Source: Hyphomonas pacifica
Lineage (GTDB): Bacteria > Pseudomonadota > Alphaproteobacteria > Caulobacterales > Hyphomonadaceae
DNA: 64,000 bases
Direction: 5' to 3'
Assembly: GCF_000682675.1 (NCBI RefSeq)
Contig: NZ_AWFA01000056.1
Location: 62,001 to 126,000, forward strand
Positions within the stretch are counted from its first letter, which is position 1, and each line of letters begins with the position of its first letter. This document shows, piece after piece, positions 16,901-24,740 of this stretch. The translations under genes were made by a program, and so were the position numbers. Under the pieces are notes generated by a model. It saw only the letters and a list, made by a program, of their open reading frames with translations, had not been told where the DNA came from and searched no databases.

Positions 16901-17161
16901 TCACACGTCGGGTCGGCCCAGACGGTAGACGCCCTTGAACGTATCGGGGTCTTCCACCGGCTTGCCTTTGCGATAGATCAGAACGATGCCCGCCTTGTGC
17001 AGTCGGATCGCCTCCGCGCGAACATCTTTCAGCACGCGCTGAAAGTTTTTCTCACTGACAGCCCGCGCCGCCTGTTCCGCACTGATTGTCTTCCCCGCGC
17101 CGCACGCTTCCGTCAGCTCAAGAATGGCTTCACGCACCGGATTTGCCTGTGCCTCGCTCAC
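16901..17161 (-). CDS. DUF3253 small protein
   Basis: 86 residues: REAILELTEACGAGKTISAEQAARAVS, then VLKDVRAEAIRLHKAGIVLIYRKGKPVEDPDTFKGVYRLG. The second half looks like a winged helix-turn-helix with an IYRKGKPV wing, as typical for DUF3253. Its start overlaps the serine hydrolase stop by four bases. Function unknown; DNA binding is only a structural guess. Confidence 0.85.
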   Translation of the reverse strand: MSEAQANPVREAILELTEACGAGKTISAEQAARAVSEKNFQRVLKDVRAEAIRLHKAGIVLIYRKGKPVEDPDTFKGVYRLGRPDV

Positions 17162-18393
17162 CAGTCCACCGCCGCATAGACCAATTGCTGCAATTGTGGC
17201 CGGATCGGATAGGTACCGGACGGGATCATCTGCGTCGCCTGAATGGCAATCATCTCTTCCACCGGGTCAATCCAGAAGAAGGTTGAGGCGAGTCCGCCCC
17301 AGCTAAAATTGCCCTGGCTGGAAGGCTGCATGGAGGCCACCGGGTCCACTAGAACTGAACCGCCAAGCCCGAAGCCATTGCCTTCCATCCGCGCTTCCGA
17401 GAACGTCTTGTCGCCCATATCCTTGATTGTCTTGCCATCGGGCAGATGGTTCTGGCGCATGAACTCCCATGTCTTGGGGCTGATGATGCGGGCATCATCC
17501 AGCGTGCCGCCGCGCATCAGCATCAGGCAGAAACGGTGATAATCGCGCACAGTGGACACCAGTCCGCCGCCGGCATTCAGCAGAGTTGGCCGCTTGCTGA
17601 ATAGTTTTGACGCAGCGCCTGCCCCGTCAGACTCGGTCACCTCTCCGGTAATCGGATGCTTGCTATAGCAGGCCATCAGACGGTCGATCTTGTCTTCAGG
17701 TACCCAGAAATCAGTATCTTCCATGCCCAGCGGGCCAAAGATACGTTCCCGGAAGAATTCATCAAGAGGCTGGCCTGATACGATTTCCACAACTGCGCCC
17801 AACACATCAATGGAATGGCCATAGCACCAACGTTCCCCCGGAGAGAATGCCAGCGGCAGCCCGGCAATCCGCTTGCTCATCTCCAGCAGGGTTTCCTTGG
17901 TCTCGGAAATCTTGTGCTTGCGGTAAAGCGCGTCCGTTTCGTCCTGCATCAGGAAGCCATAAGGAATGCCGGATGTGTGCGTGAACAGATCCAGCAGTGT
18001 GATTTCACGGTCCGGCTTGCGCGTCGTATAGTCTTCGCGGTTGCCACTATCGAACACCTGCGTGTCTGCAAACTCCGGAATGTAGCGGCTCACTTCATGG
18101 TCCAGGCGCAGCTTGCCTTCCTCGAACAGCATCATCGCCGCCAGAGACGTGACCGGCTTTGTCATGGAGTAGATACGGAAGATCGTATCCGGACCAATTG
18201 GCTTGCCCGCACCCAGTTCCGTCGTGCCGGAGTAATCCTCCAGCGCCACTTCACCGCCGCGTGAGACCAGTGTCGCCACACAGGGCAGCTTGCCACTGTC
18301 CAGATAATGCTCCTGGAAATATTCCGGGATGGCATCCAGGCGGTCGGCATTCAGGCCGACATCATGCGGGTCCGTCAAATCGTGTTCGAACAT
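17158..18393 (-). CDS. Serine hydrolase of the beta-lactamase class C/esterase family
   Basis: 411 residues. The nucleophile motif S-M-T-K (IYSMTKPVTSLAAMML) gives the S-x-x-K pair, and WCYGHSIDVLGAVVEIVSGQPLDEF supplies the tyrosine of the second motif (Y-G-H in place of Y-x-N). Near the C terminus GGLASTFFWIDP occupies the place of the K-T-G-like third motif. No signal peptide is visible, so a cytoplasmic esterase (EstB-like) is more likely than a beta-lactamase. It sits in an operon with acyl-CoA dehydrogenase and shares a single base with the gene before it. Confidence 0.88.
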   Translation of the reverse strand: MFEHDLTDPHDVGLNADRLDAIPEYFQEHYLDSGKLPCVATLVSRGGEVALEDYSGTTELGAGKPIGPDTIFRIYSMTKPVTSLAAMMLFEEGKLRLDHEVSRYIPEFADTQVFDSGNREDYTTRKPDREITLLDLFTHTSGIPYGFLMQDETDALYRKHKISETKETLLEMSKRIAGLPLAFSPGERWCYGHSIDVLGAVVEIVSGQPLDEFFRERIFGPLGMEDTDFWVPEDKIDRLMACYSKHPITGEVTESDGAGAASKLFSKRPTLLNAGGGLVSTVRDYHRFCLMLMRGGTLDDARIISPKTWEFMRQNHLPDGKTIKDMGDKTFSEARMEGNGFGLGGSVLVDPVASMQPSSQGNFSWGGLASTFFWIDPVEEMIAIQATQMIPSGTYPIRPQLQQLVYAAVDW

Positions 18394-18830
18394 TAAGAGT
18401 CTCCTTGGGCCACGCCCGCAATCATGTTCACCACCTCACTCGGAGGGATGGTAAAGACACCAGCTTCGCCCTTGTCCAGAGCATCTCGCCACGTCTGGTA
18501 TCCCCCCTCAAAGCTCTCGTCCAGCTGTGTTGGCTCCTCCATCTGCTGGTCGAGCGATGCGATGAGGGTGGCCTTATCAAATGGAAGGTGACTGATCGTG
18601 CCACCAACCATTTCACCGTTTTCCATCGGCCATTTAGGCAGGCCTACAATGGAAACGCTGACCGCCACATCCGAATTATCCGGCCAGGGTGTCTCGACTT
18701 CTCCGATGACAAGGCGCGCTTCCGGCACAGGCTGGTCCTGAAACGTCCAGACCTGACCAGGCGCGAGTTGTACACGCTGCGCGCCGCTTGGCCGCGATTT
18801 GCGAGAGAAGAGACCAAACAGTCCTTTCAT
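18393..18830 (-). CDS. Hypothetical protein in the acyl-CoA dehydrogenase operon
   Basis: 145 residues, not recognised. The first ~20 residues are basic (MKGLFGLFSRKSRPSG), followed by a beta-rich region (VQLAPGQVWTFQDQPVPEARLVIGEVE) and an acidic C-terminal half (SLDQQMEEPTQLDESFEGGYQTWRDALDKGEAGVF). No membrane segment or cysteine. It shares one base with the gene on each side, so it is surely translated as part of the operon. Confidence 0.75.
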   Translation of the reverse strand: MKGLFGLFSRKSRPSGAQRVQLAPGQVWTFQDQPVPEARLVIGEVETPWPDNSDVAVSVSIVGLPKWPMENGEMVGGTISHLPFDKATLIASLDQQMEEPTQLDESFEGGYQTWRDALDKGEAGVFTIPPSEVVNMIAGVAQGDS

Positions 18831-19990
18831 TACAGCTTTCCGGCTTTCGCCGCCCGGGCCAGTTCCCGTGCAATGATAATCTGCTGAATCTGGCTAGTGC
18901 CTTCATAAAGGCGGAAGATACGTACATCGCGGTAGAAGCGCTCAATGCCATAGTCGGAGACATAGCCGGCCCCGCCGAATACCTGCACCGCGCGATCAGC
19001 CACACGGCCACACGCCTCCGTCGCGAACAGTTTCGTAGATGAGGCGAGCAGGGTGACGTCCTCGCCGGCATCGCGGCGGCGGGCGGCGTCCATAATCATG
19101 CATTCAGCGGCATAGGTTTCCGCCTGGCTGTCGGCGATCATCGCCTGGATCATCTGATGGTTCATGATGGCCGTGCCGAACTGTTTGCGCTCCAAAGCAT
19201 AATTCACCATCTCGCGGATCAGGCGCTTGGACACGCCAGTCGCCACAGCGGAGATGTGCAGGCGGCCCTTGTCCAGCACACTCATCGCCACCTTGAAGCC
19301 TTCGCCTTCCTTGCCGATCAGGTTCTCGGCAGGCACGCGGGCGTCTTCGAAGATCACGTCACAAATATGCGCGCCCTGCTGGCCCATCTTCTTTTCCGGA
19401 ACGCCGACGGTCACGCCGGGCGTGTTGCGCTCCACGACGAAGGCCGAAACGCCCTTTGCCCCCGGCGTATCGGGATCGGTCCGGGCCATGACCGTGAACA
19501 GGTCCGCCTTGTTGGCATTGGTGATGTAGCGCTTCGTACCATTCAGCACATAATGGTCGCCGTCGCGTATGGCCTTCGTGGTCAGACTGCCGGCATCGGA
19601 GCCTGCTTCCGGCTCGGTCAGGGCGAAGCTGGCGATCAGATCACCGCTGGCAATGCCGGGCAGCCATTTCTCTTTCTGCGCGTCGGTGCCGAACAGAACC
19701 AGAGCCTGGCTGCCGATGCCGATATTGGTGCCCGCCACGCTGCGGAAGGCCGGAGAGGTCTGTCCCAGTTCCATCGCCACCAGCGCCTCAGTCTCCATGT
19801 CCAGCGCCAGGCCACCATATTCTTCCGGCACGGCAATACCGAACAGGCCGAGATTTTTCATCTCATCGACCACATCCTGCGGCACTTCATCTTCTTCGCC
19901 GACCTTGGCCTCGATGGGCACACATTTCTCAGTCACGAACCGGCGCACCTGATCGATCAGTGCAGCACGGATTTCGGCATCAAAAGCCAT
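18830..19990 (-). CDS. Acyl-CoA dehydrogenase
   Basis: 386 residues. Features in order: EEYGGLALDMETEALVAMELGQ, FALTEPEAGSDAGSL (flavin/substrate motif), GTKRYITNANKADLFTVMART, GKEGEGFKVAMSVLDKGR, and near the C terminus QVFGGAGYVSDYGIERFYRDVRIFRLYEGTSQIQQ. The glutamate of LYEGTSQIQ is the catalytic base in short/medium-chain and glutaryl/acryloyl types. FAD enzyme that removes two hydrogens from acyl-CoA and passes electrons to ETF. It heads a five-gene, nearly gapless operon; the neighbours do not reveal the chain length. Confidence 0.93.
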   Translation of the reverse strand: MAFDAEIRAALIDQVRRFVTEKCVPIEAKVGEEDEVPQDVVDEMKNLGLFGIAVPEEYGGLALDMETEALVAMELGQTSPAFRSVAGTNIGIGSQALVLFGTDAQKEKWLPGIASGDLIASFALTEPEAGSDAGSLTTKAIRDGDHYVLNGTKRYITNANKADLFTVMARTDPDTPGAKGVSAFVVERNTPGVTVGVPEKKMGQQGAHICDVIFEDARVPAENLIGKEGEGFKVAMSVLDKGRLHISAVATGVSKRLIREMVNYALERKQFGTAIMNHQMIQAMIADSQAETYAAECMIMDAARRRDAGEDVTLLASSTKLFATEACGRVADRAVQVFGGAGYVSDYGIERFYRDVRIFRLYEGTSQIQQIIIARELARAAKAGKL

Positions 19991-20097
19991 GTAGTTTCCT
20001 CCGGTAATGTCTTCTCGGGCTCAATCTATGCCCCTACGGCACGGTTGTCGAAGGGTGACGGTGCGATATCGTGCGACAAAATCTGCAAGGAGGGCCT

Positions 20098-20529
20098 ATG
20101 ACCACTGAAATCGTGAAGGAAGGAGAGTTTACTGGCTGGCAAATCTGGCCAAATGAGCCATTCGAGTATGATGCAGCAGGTCCATTCTATTTCAGAACTG
20201 ACGAGAAAGGCCCCGTCGCCGCTTTCCGGGCCGAGCGCAAGCACATGAATGCCGGCGGCGTCATGCATGGCGGCTGCCTGATGACCTTTGCGGACTATTC
20301 CCTGTTCGCCATCGCTCATGAGGGCATGGAAGGCGAATACGGCCTGACCGTCGCCTTCACGTCAGAATTCCTCGATGGCGCGCTGGAGGGCGAATATATC
20401 GAAGCGCGCGGAGACCTGCTGCGCAAAGGCCGCTCGCTGCTCTTCGTCAGGGGCATCATCACGGCCAATGGCCGGCCTGTTCTAAACTTCTCCGGCACAA
20501 TCAAGAAAAAGAGGAAACAGCCATCATGA
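20098..20529 (+). CDS. PaaI-type hotdog-fold thioesterase
   Basis: 143 residues. ATG 20098 has AAGGAGG six bases upstream, so the longer frame back to 20071 is not needed. The hotdog motif HMNAGGVMHGGCLMTFADYSLFAIAH carries the conserved H-G-G and the catalytic aspartate region, then LTVAFTSEFLDGALEGEYIEARGDLLRKGRSLLFVRGII. It hydrolyses an acyl- or aryl-CoA. Its stop overlaps the SDR start as ATGA, so the two are coupled. It diverges from the acyl-CoA dehydrogenase operon with about 107 bases between. Confidence 0.88.
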   Translation: MTTEIVKEGEFTGWQIWPNEPFEYDAAGPFYFRTDEKGPVAAFRAERKHMNAGGVMHGGCLMTFADYSLFAIAHEGMEGEYGLTVAFTSEFLDGALEGEYIEARGDLLRKGRSLLFVRGIITANGRPVLNFSGTIKKKRKQPS

Positions 20530-21314
20530 CCCAACCGCCCTATCAGGAGCTGTCGCGCTCCATCAAAGGCAAGACCGCCCTCATCACCGGCGCCGCCAGC
20601 GGCATGGGCCGGGCGACCGCCCACCTCTTCGCCCGCGAAGGCGCGAACGTCATCGTCACAGACCTGAAGCAGGAAAACGTCGATATCGTTGTGGACGAGA
20701 TCAAGGCAGCTGGCATCGACCATGTCAAAGGCTGGGCCATGGATGTCGGCGATGCGGACGCCATCAAGCGCGTCGTGGACGAGGCCGCCGCCCATTTTGG
20801 CGGGCTGGAAATCCTCGTCAACAATGCCGGCTTTGCGAAGATGGCCGATGTGGCAGAGGAGTCCTATGAAGACAGCTGGGGCCCCAGCATCAATGTCATG
20901 CTAAGCAGCCATCAGCGCGCCATCCGCGCAGCCCTGCCCTATATGCGCAAGGCCGGTTTTGGCCGCATCGTGAACATCGCCTCCACCGAAGGCCTCGGCG
21001 CGACACCCGGCAACAGCCCCTACGTCGCAGCAAAGCATGGCGTCATCGGCCTGACCCGCGGCCTGGCGGTGGATCTTGGCCGCGAAGGCATCACGGTGAA
21101 CTGCATCTGCCCCGGCCCGATCAAGACAGGCATCACGGCGGGTATCCCGGACGAGCACAAGGAAATCTACGCCAAGCGCCGCGTGCCACTGCGCCGGTAT
21201 GGCATCCCGGAAGAGGTTGCCAATATCACCCTCTCGCTCGTCCTGCCCGCCGCCAGCTTCCTAACCGGCGTACACATCCCGGTCGATGGCGGCCTGACCA
21301 TCAAGAACGCATGA
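20526..21314 (+). CDS. Short-chain dehydrogenase/reductase, FabG-like
   Basis: 262 residues. Cofactor motif TALITGAASGMGRATA (T-G-x3-G-x-G), LVNNAG (NNAG), catalytic S of IVNIAST, Y-x3-K as YVAAKHG, and the PG motif ICPGPIKTG. C-terminal FLTGVHIPVDGG is typical of classical SDRs. Asp in VTDLKQ after beta-2 suggests preference for NAD(H). With the coupled thioesterase it probably acts on a hydroxyacyl-CoA or related intermediate. Confidence 0.92.
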   Translation: MTQPPYQELSRSIKGKTALITGAASGMGRATAHLFAREGANVIVTDLKQENVDIVVDEIKAAGIDHVKGWAMDVGDADAIKRVVDEAAAHFGGLEILVNNAGFAKMADVAEESYEDSWGPSINVMLSSHQRAIRAALPYMRKAGFGRIVNIASTEGLGATPGNSPYVAAKHGVIGLTRGLAVDLGREGITVNCICPGPIKTGITAGIPDEHKEIYAKRRVPLRRYGIPEEVANITLSLVLPAASFLTGVHIPVDGGLTIKNA

Positions 21315-21317
21315 GAC

Positions 21318-24011
21318 CTAGTCGGCAGAGATCTTGAAGGCCGCTTCCAGATCCCTCTGCGTCGCTTCATTCAGGGCGGCGCAGAGCCTGATGCTCTCTT
21401 TTGTCTCGGCCAGCGCGCGTTCATAGCCTTCGGCCTGCGCCCCATATTCCGCAAACAGATCGTCCAGCTCCGCAATCCGCGCTGTGTCGCAGAAATACTG
21501 CCCCAGGCGTGGTGCGCGGCGACGCCACTGGGTAGGGATTGAATTCAGGAAGGCGGGCATGTTCGCTTTCAGCCATGTCCAGGTCGCCTCTTCGGTTTCC
21601 GGATTGGCCATTTGCATCATGGCCAGCGTATAGGTTTCGCGGGGGCCGAGTTCAGCGCTCTCGATCAGTGTCAGCACCCTGGCCGAGCCTTCCGCAGCCT
21701 TCACCGTGCCGAGCGCATTGACGACCGATTGATCAAAGACCGGGTCATCAATCTCGTCAGTCGCCATCAATACGCGGTCCATCATTTCCGGCCCGCCGTC
21801 TGCCAGGGCCACCGACAGTGCCGGAAAATACTCATCACTGGACAGGCCCGTTTGCGTGTCCAGATAGGTTTCCGCTGATGCCATCAGCCGCACACGAACT
21901 TCTTCATCATTCAGCTTGATGGCCGCAAAGCGGTCGAGCCGGGCGGACATCTCCGCATCTCCCCCATCCGCTTCCAGAACGCTTCGGATCTTCGCAACCA
22001 CCGCGCCTGCCCTTGCCTGTGCGGCTGCTTCGGCAGGCGTGCCTTTCACCCGCTCCAACAGGTCACCATAATAATCCAGCGCCAGATTGGCCGCCTGATT
22101 GCCAGACTGTTCTGCCCCGGCATCCAGAATGTCCAGCAAACGCACAGCGTCCAGCTCTCCAGCCTCAAAGGCCGCAATAGCACTGTCCAGCGCTGTGAGA
22201 ACTCCCGTTTCCGGCATCGTAGCGAAGGATCCGCGCAGTGCGTCCCACTCATGCGCGCCCAGAGTAAATCGGTAATAGCCCACACCGCCCGCATTCGGAT
22301 GGATAACACCCGGGCACGCCCCTTCCGGCAGAGACAGCGCCAGCGTCTTTTCGCGCGTTTTCAGCATCGTGCAGGTGCGGCCGCTCTCGGCCCCGTCCTG
22401 CCAGGCGATGCAGACAGGAATGGTCCAGCGCGTCCCCGGTTCGATGGAAGAGCCAAGCGGGCGATAGCGCGCCTGCGACAGCGCAACTTTTGCGCCGAGG
22501 GACGTACACTGAAGGTCTGCCGATACAACCGGCACGCCCTGCTGCAGGACAAAACTATCAAACGCATCTGTCAGGTCCGGTGATCCGACAGTCTTGCCAA
22601 TCACATGGAAGAAATCATCACTGTCAGCCACACCATCCGCGAAGCGGGCGATATACTCGCCTAGCGCCGGGCGAAACACATCCGGGCGGAAATAGGAATC
22701 CGCCATGTTGATGACGCCGAGACTCTTATTGTACGTGATCGAATCATAGGCATTGCGGATGTCTTCATTGCGCAGGATCGGCTCCTGAATGGCGCGCACG
22801 CTGGCCAGGCTGTCCAGCCGCATCGCGCCAATCGCATCGGCCACGGCCTGCACATCATGGCCCTCTGTCGGCTCCATCTGCGACAGCGCCATCGCCTCGC
22901 CCCAGGTTGCAAAGCCTTCTTTCAGCCACAGCCCGTCCCACCAGGGCGGCGTCACCAGATCTCCAAACCACATATGCGCCATCTCGTGCGCATGGATGGA
23001 TTTCAGGCCGCGCAGAAAGGCCGGGCCGGAATTCTCGTTCGCCAGAATGCGGCTTTCCCGATAGGTGATCGCCGCCGCCAGCTCCGTTGCGCCAGACGGC
23101 CATTGCGGCGCGGCGACAATATCCAGCTTCTCATACGGATAGGGCTGTTGCAGGGACTCCTCAAAGGTCTGCACCAGTTCGGGCGTCATCTTCAGGATAT
23201 AATCCATCTCCGCGCCCTTGCCCTTGCGGGCATAGCCTGTCAGCGGAATGGCCTTGGCGCGAACGGAGTTCGGCGGCAGAACGCCCGCATCCACCTTGTC
23301 GAAATTGCCGACCGCGACGGACAGCAGATAGGTCGACAGCGGCCGCGTCCGCGCAAAAGTGATCAGCTCTTTGCCAGCGCCAATGTCCTCGCGGGAGATT
23401 TCCGGCGTGTTTGCAATCGCCACCATCCCGGCCGGAACCGTGAACTGCATGTCGAACGGGGCCTTGAAGCCGGGCTCGTCAAAGCTCGGCAGGAAGCGCC
23501 GCGCCTGAATGCTCTCGCTCTTGGCCAGCGCATAGGCCTCGCCCTTCTCGTCCACACGGAACAGGCCGGCCAGATTGGCGTCAAAGGCGGCGTCATATTC
23601 GATGTCCAGCGTCAGATAGCCGGGCTTCAGACGGCGCGGAAAACCGACGCGCACAACGCCCGTGCTCAGCACTTCATTCCAGGTCGCGGGTTGGCTCTCT
23701 CCGCCCGACGTAACCGTCACCCTGGTAACGTTCAGATCATCGCCATGCATCCAGATGCCGGTGGCCGCGGTCTCCAGTTTGATCGCGATAGAGACATTGC
23801 CGGAGAAACGCTGCTCGCGCGGGTCTAGGTCCAGCGAGACGCGGTAGAGCTGTGGCTGGGCATTTCCGGCCAATTGTCCCTTGGGAGCGACCGCCTTCAA
23901 TTCTTCCAGGCTGACCGGGCTGGTGGCCACGCCCCATTGAGAATGGCTGCCACAGGCGGCTAACAAAGAACCAAGGCCAAGCATCAGAAAAGACAGGAAG
24001 AATGTCCGCAT
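21318..24011 (-). CDS. M1-family aminopeptidase lipoprotein
   Basis: 897 residues from MRTFFLSFLMLGLGSLLAAC; GGAG lies seven bases before this ATG. The lipobox LAAC indicates an anchored lipoprotein. The zinc motif is H-E-M-A-H with the third ligand glutamate 18 residues on (LKEGFATW). The substrate-binding G-A-M-E-N motif is altered to G-A-T-E-L (PSGATELAAAITYRES), keeping the key glutamate. A downstream tyrosine in the ITYNKSLGVI region would be the transition-state residue. The C-terminal ~350 residues form the helical ERAP1-like domain. It would trim N-terminal residues from periplasmic or extracellular peptides. It is the last gene of a leftward run after GST, separated by ~100 bases. 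Confidence 0.92.
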   Translation of the reverse strand: MRTFFLSFLMLGLGSLLAACGSHSQWGVATSPVSLEELKAVAPKGQLAGNAQPQLYRVSLDLDPREQRFSGNVSIAIKLETAATGIWMHGDDLNVTRVTVTSGGESQPATWNEVLSTGVVRVGFPRRLKPGYLTLDIEYDAAFDANLAGLFRVDEKGEAYALAKSESIQARRFLPSFDEPGFKAPFDMQFTVPAGMVAIANTPEISREDIGAGKELITFARTRPLSTYLLSVAVGNFDKVDAGVLPPNSVRAKAIPLTGYARKGKGAEMDYILKMTPELVQTFEESLQQPYPYEKLDIVAAPQWPSGATELAAAITYRESRILANENSGPAFLRGLKSIHAHEMAHMWFGDLVTPPWWDGLWLKEGFATWGEAMALSQMEPTEGHDVQAVADAIGAMRLDSLASVRAIQEPILRNEDIRNAYDSITYNKSLGVINMADSYFRPDVFRPALGEYIARFADGVADSDDFFHVIGKTVGSPDLTDAFDSFVLQQGVPVVSADLQCTSLGAKVALSQARYRPLGSSIEPGTRWTIPVCIAWQDGAESGRTCTMLKTREKTLALSLPEGACPGVIHPNAGGVGYYRFTLGAHEWDALRGSFATMPETGVLTALDSAIAAFEAGELDAVRLLDILDAGAEQSGNQAANLALDYYGDLLERVKGTPAEAAAQARAGAVVAKIRSVLEADGGDAEMSARLDRFAAIKLNDEEVRVRLMASAETYLDTQTGLSSDEYFPALSVALADGGPEMMDRVLMATDEIDDPVFDQSVVNALGTVKAAEGSARVLTLIESAELGPRETYTLAMMQMANPETEEATWTWLKANMPAFLNSIPTQWRRRAPRLGQYFCDTARIAELDDLFAEYGAQAEGYERALAETKESIRLCAALNEATQRDLEAAFKISAD

Positions 24012-24114
24012 GAATCGCTCCAGAAAGTGTCCTGAACTCATGCATATCGCATCAATCCCGTAATGGCACCCATCCTGTGGGATTCGTCGGGTCTCTTAGC
24101 GGTCTCTTGCCACT

Positions 24115-24729
24115 TTAGCCCGCAAAGCCTCGGGCTTTCATAGCCTCAAACCAGCGCCCCAGATGCTCATGCTCTTTCGTCGGCGCCCATTTCATCACGC
24201 GGCAGAAGCCACAGGTGATGAACAGCGTGATGTCGGCAATGGAGAAGCGGTCTGCCGCCAGGAATTCATGATCCGCCAGATGCGCATTGATGCGCTCGGC
24301 CATCTTCTTCGCATTTTTCTCGCCCTTGGCAGCGGCCTCGGCGCTTTGCGGAACTTCCAGCGGGGCCATCATCTCGTGCGCATTGCGGAACCATGTGGCG
24401 AACTGGATGAAGAACATCATCTCGACACGGCGATCCCACATCTCGATCAGCGCCTTTTCCTTCGCATCCGTGCCCATAAGGTTTGGCTCCGGAAACACGT
24501 TCTCGAAATAAGTACAAATCGCGCGGCTTTCGGTAATCTTCGTGCCATCATCCAGCGCCAGTGCAGGCACCTGCGCAAACGGAGACACATCGCGATATTC
24601 CGCCGTCTTGTGTTCCTGCTTCATGATGGAGACCTCTTCCAGGTCCACCGCGTCCAGCTTGCCCTTGGCCCGCAGGAAAAACGTCACCCGGTCCGGATTG
24701 GGCGCGCCTGGTGTATGGTAAAGTTTCAT
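24115..24729 (-). CDS. Glutathione S-transferase-family protein
   Basis: 204 residues, preceded by AGGAGG. The N-terminal thioredoxin fold begins KLYHTPGAPNPDRVTFFLRAKG, and the glutathione-contact motif is VPALALDDGTKITESRAICTYFE (cis-Pro followed by E-S). The C-terminal all-helical domain includes AERINAHLADHEFLAADRFSIADITLFI, the usual GST hallmark. The start lies 11 bases after the TonB receptor stop, so the two are probably co-transcribed. Substrate unknown. Confidence 0.9.
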   Translation of the reverse strand: MKLYHTPGAPNPDRVTFFLRAKGKLDAVDLEEVSIMKQEHKTAEYRDVSPFAQVPALALDDGTKITESRAICTYFENVFPEPNLMGTDAKEKALIEMWDRRVEMMFFIQFATWFRNAHEMMAPLEVPQSAEAAAKGEKNAKKMAERINAHLADHEFLAADRFSIADITLFITCGFCRVMKWAPTKEHEHLGRWFEAMKARGFAG

Positions 24730-24740
24730 GCCGTTTCCTC

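Noticed and set aside
17158-18393. Reading the serine hydrolase as an antibiotic-resistance beta-lactamase
   Set aside because: No signal peptide, altered second motif and no clear KTG; the family is dominated by esterases and peptidases.
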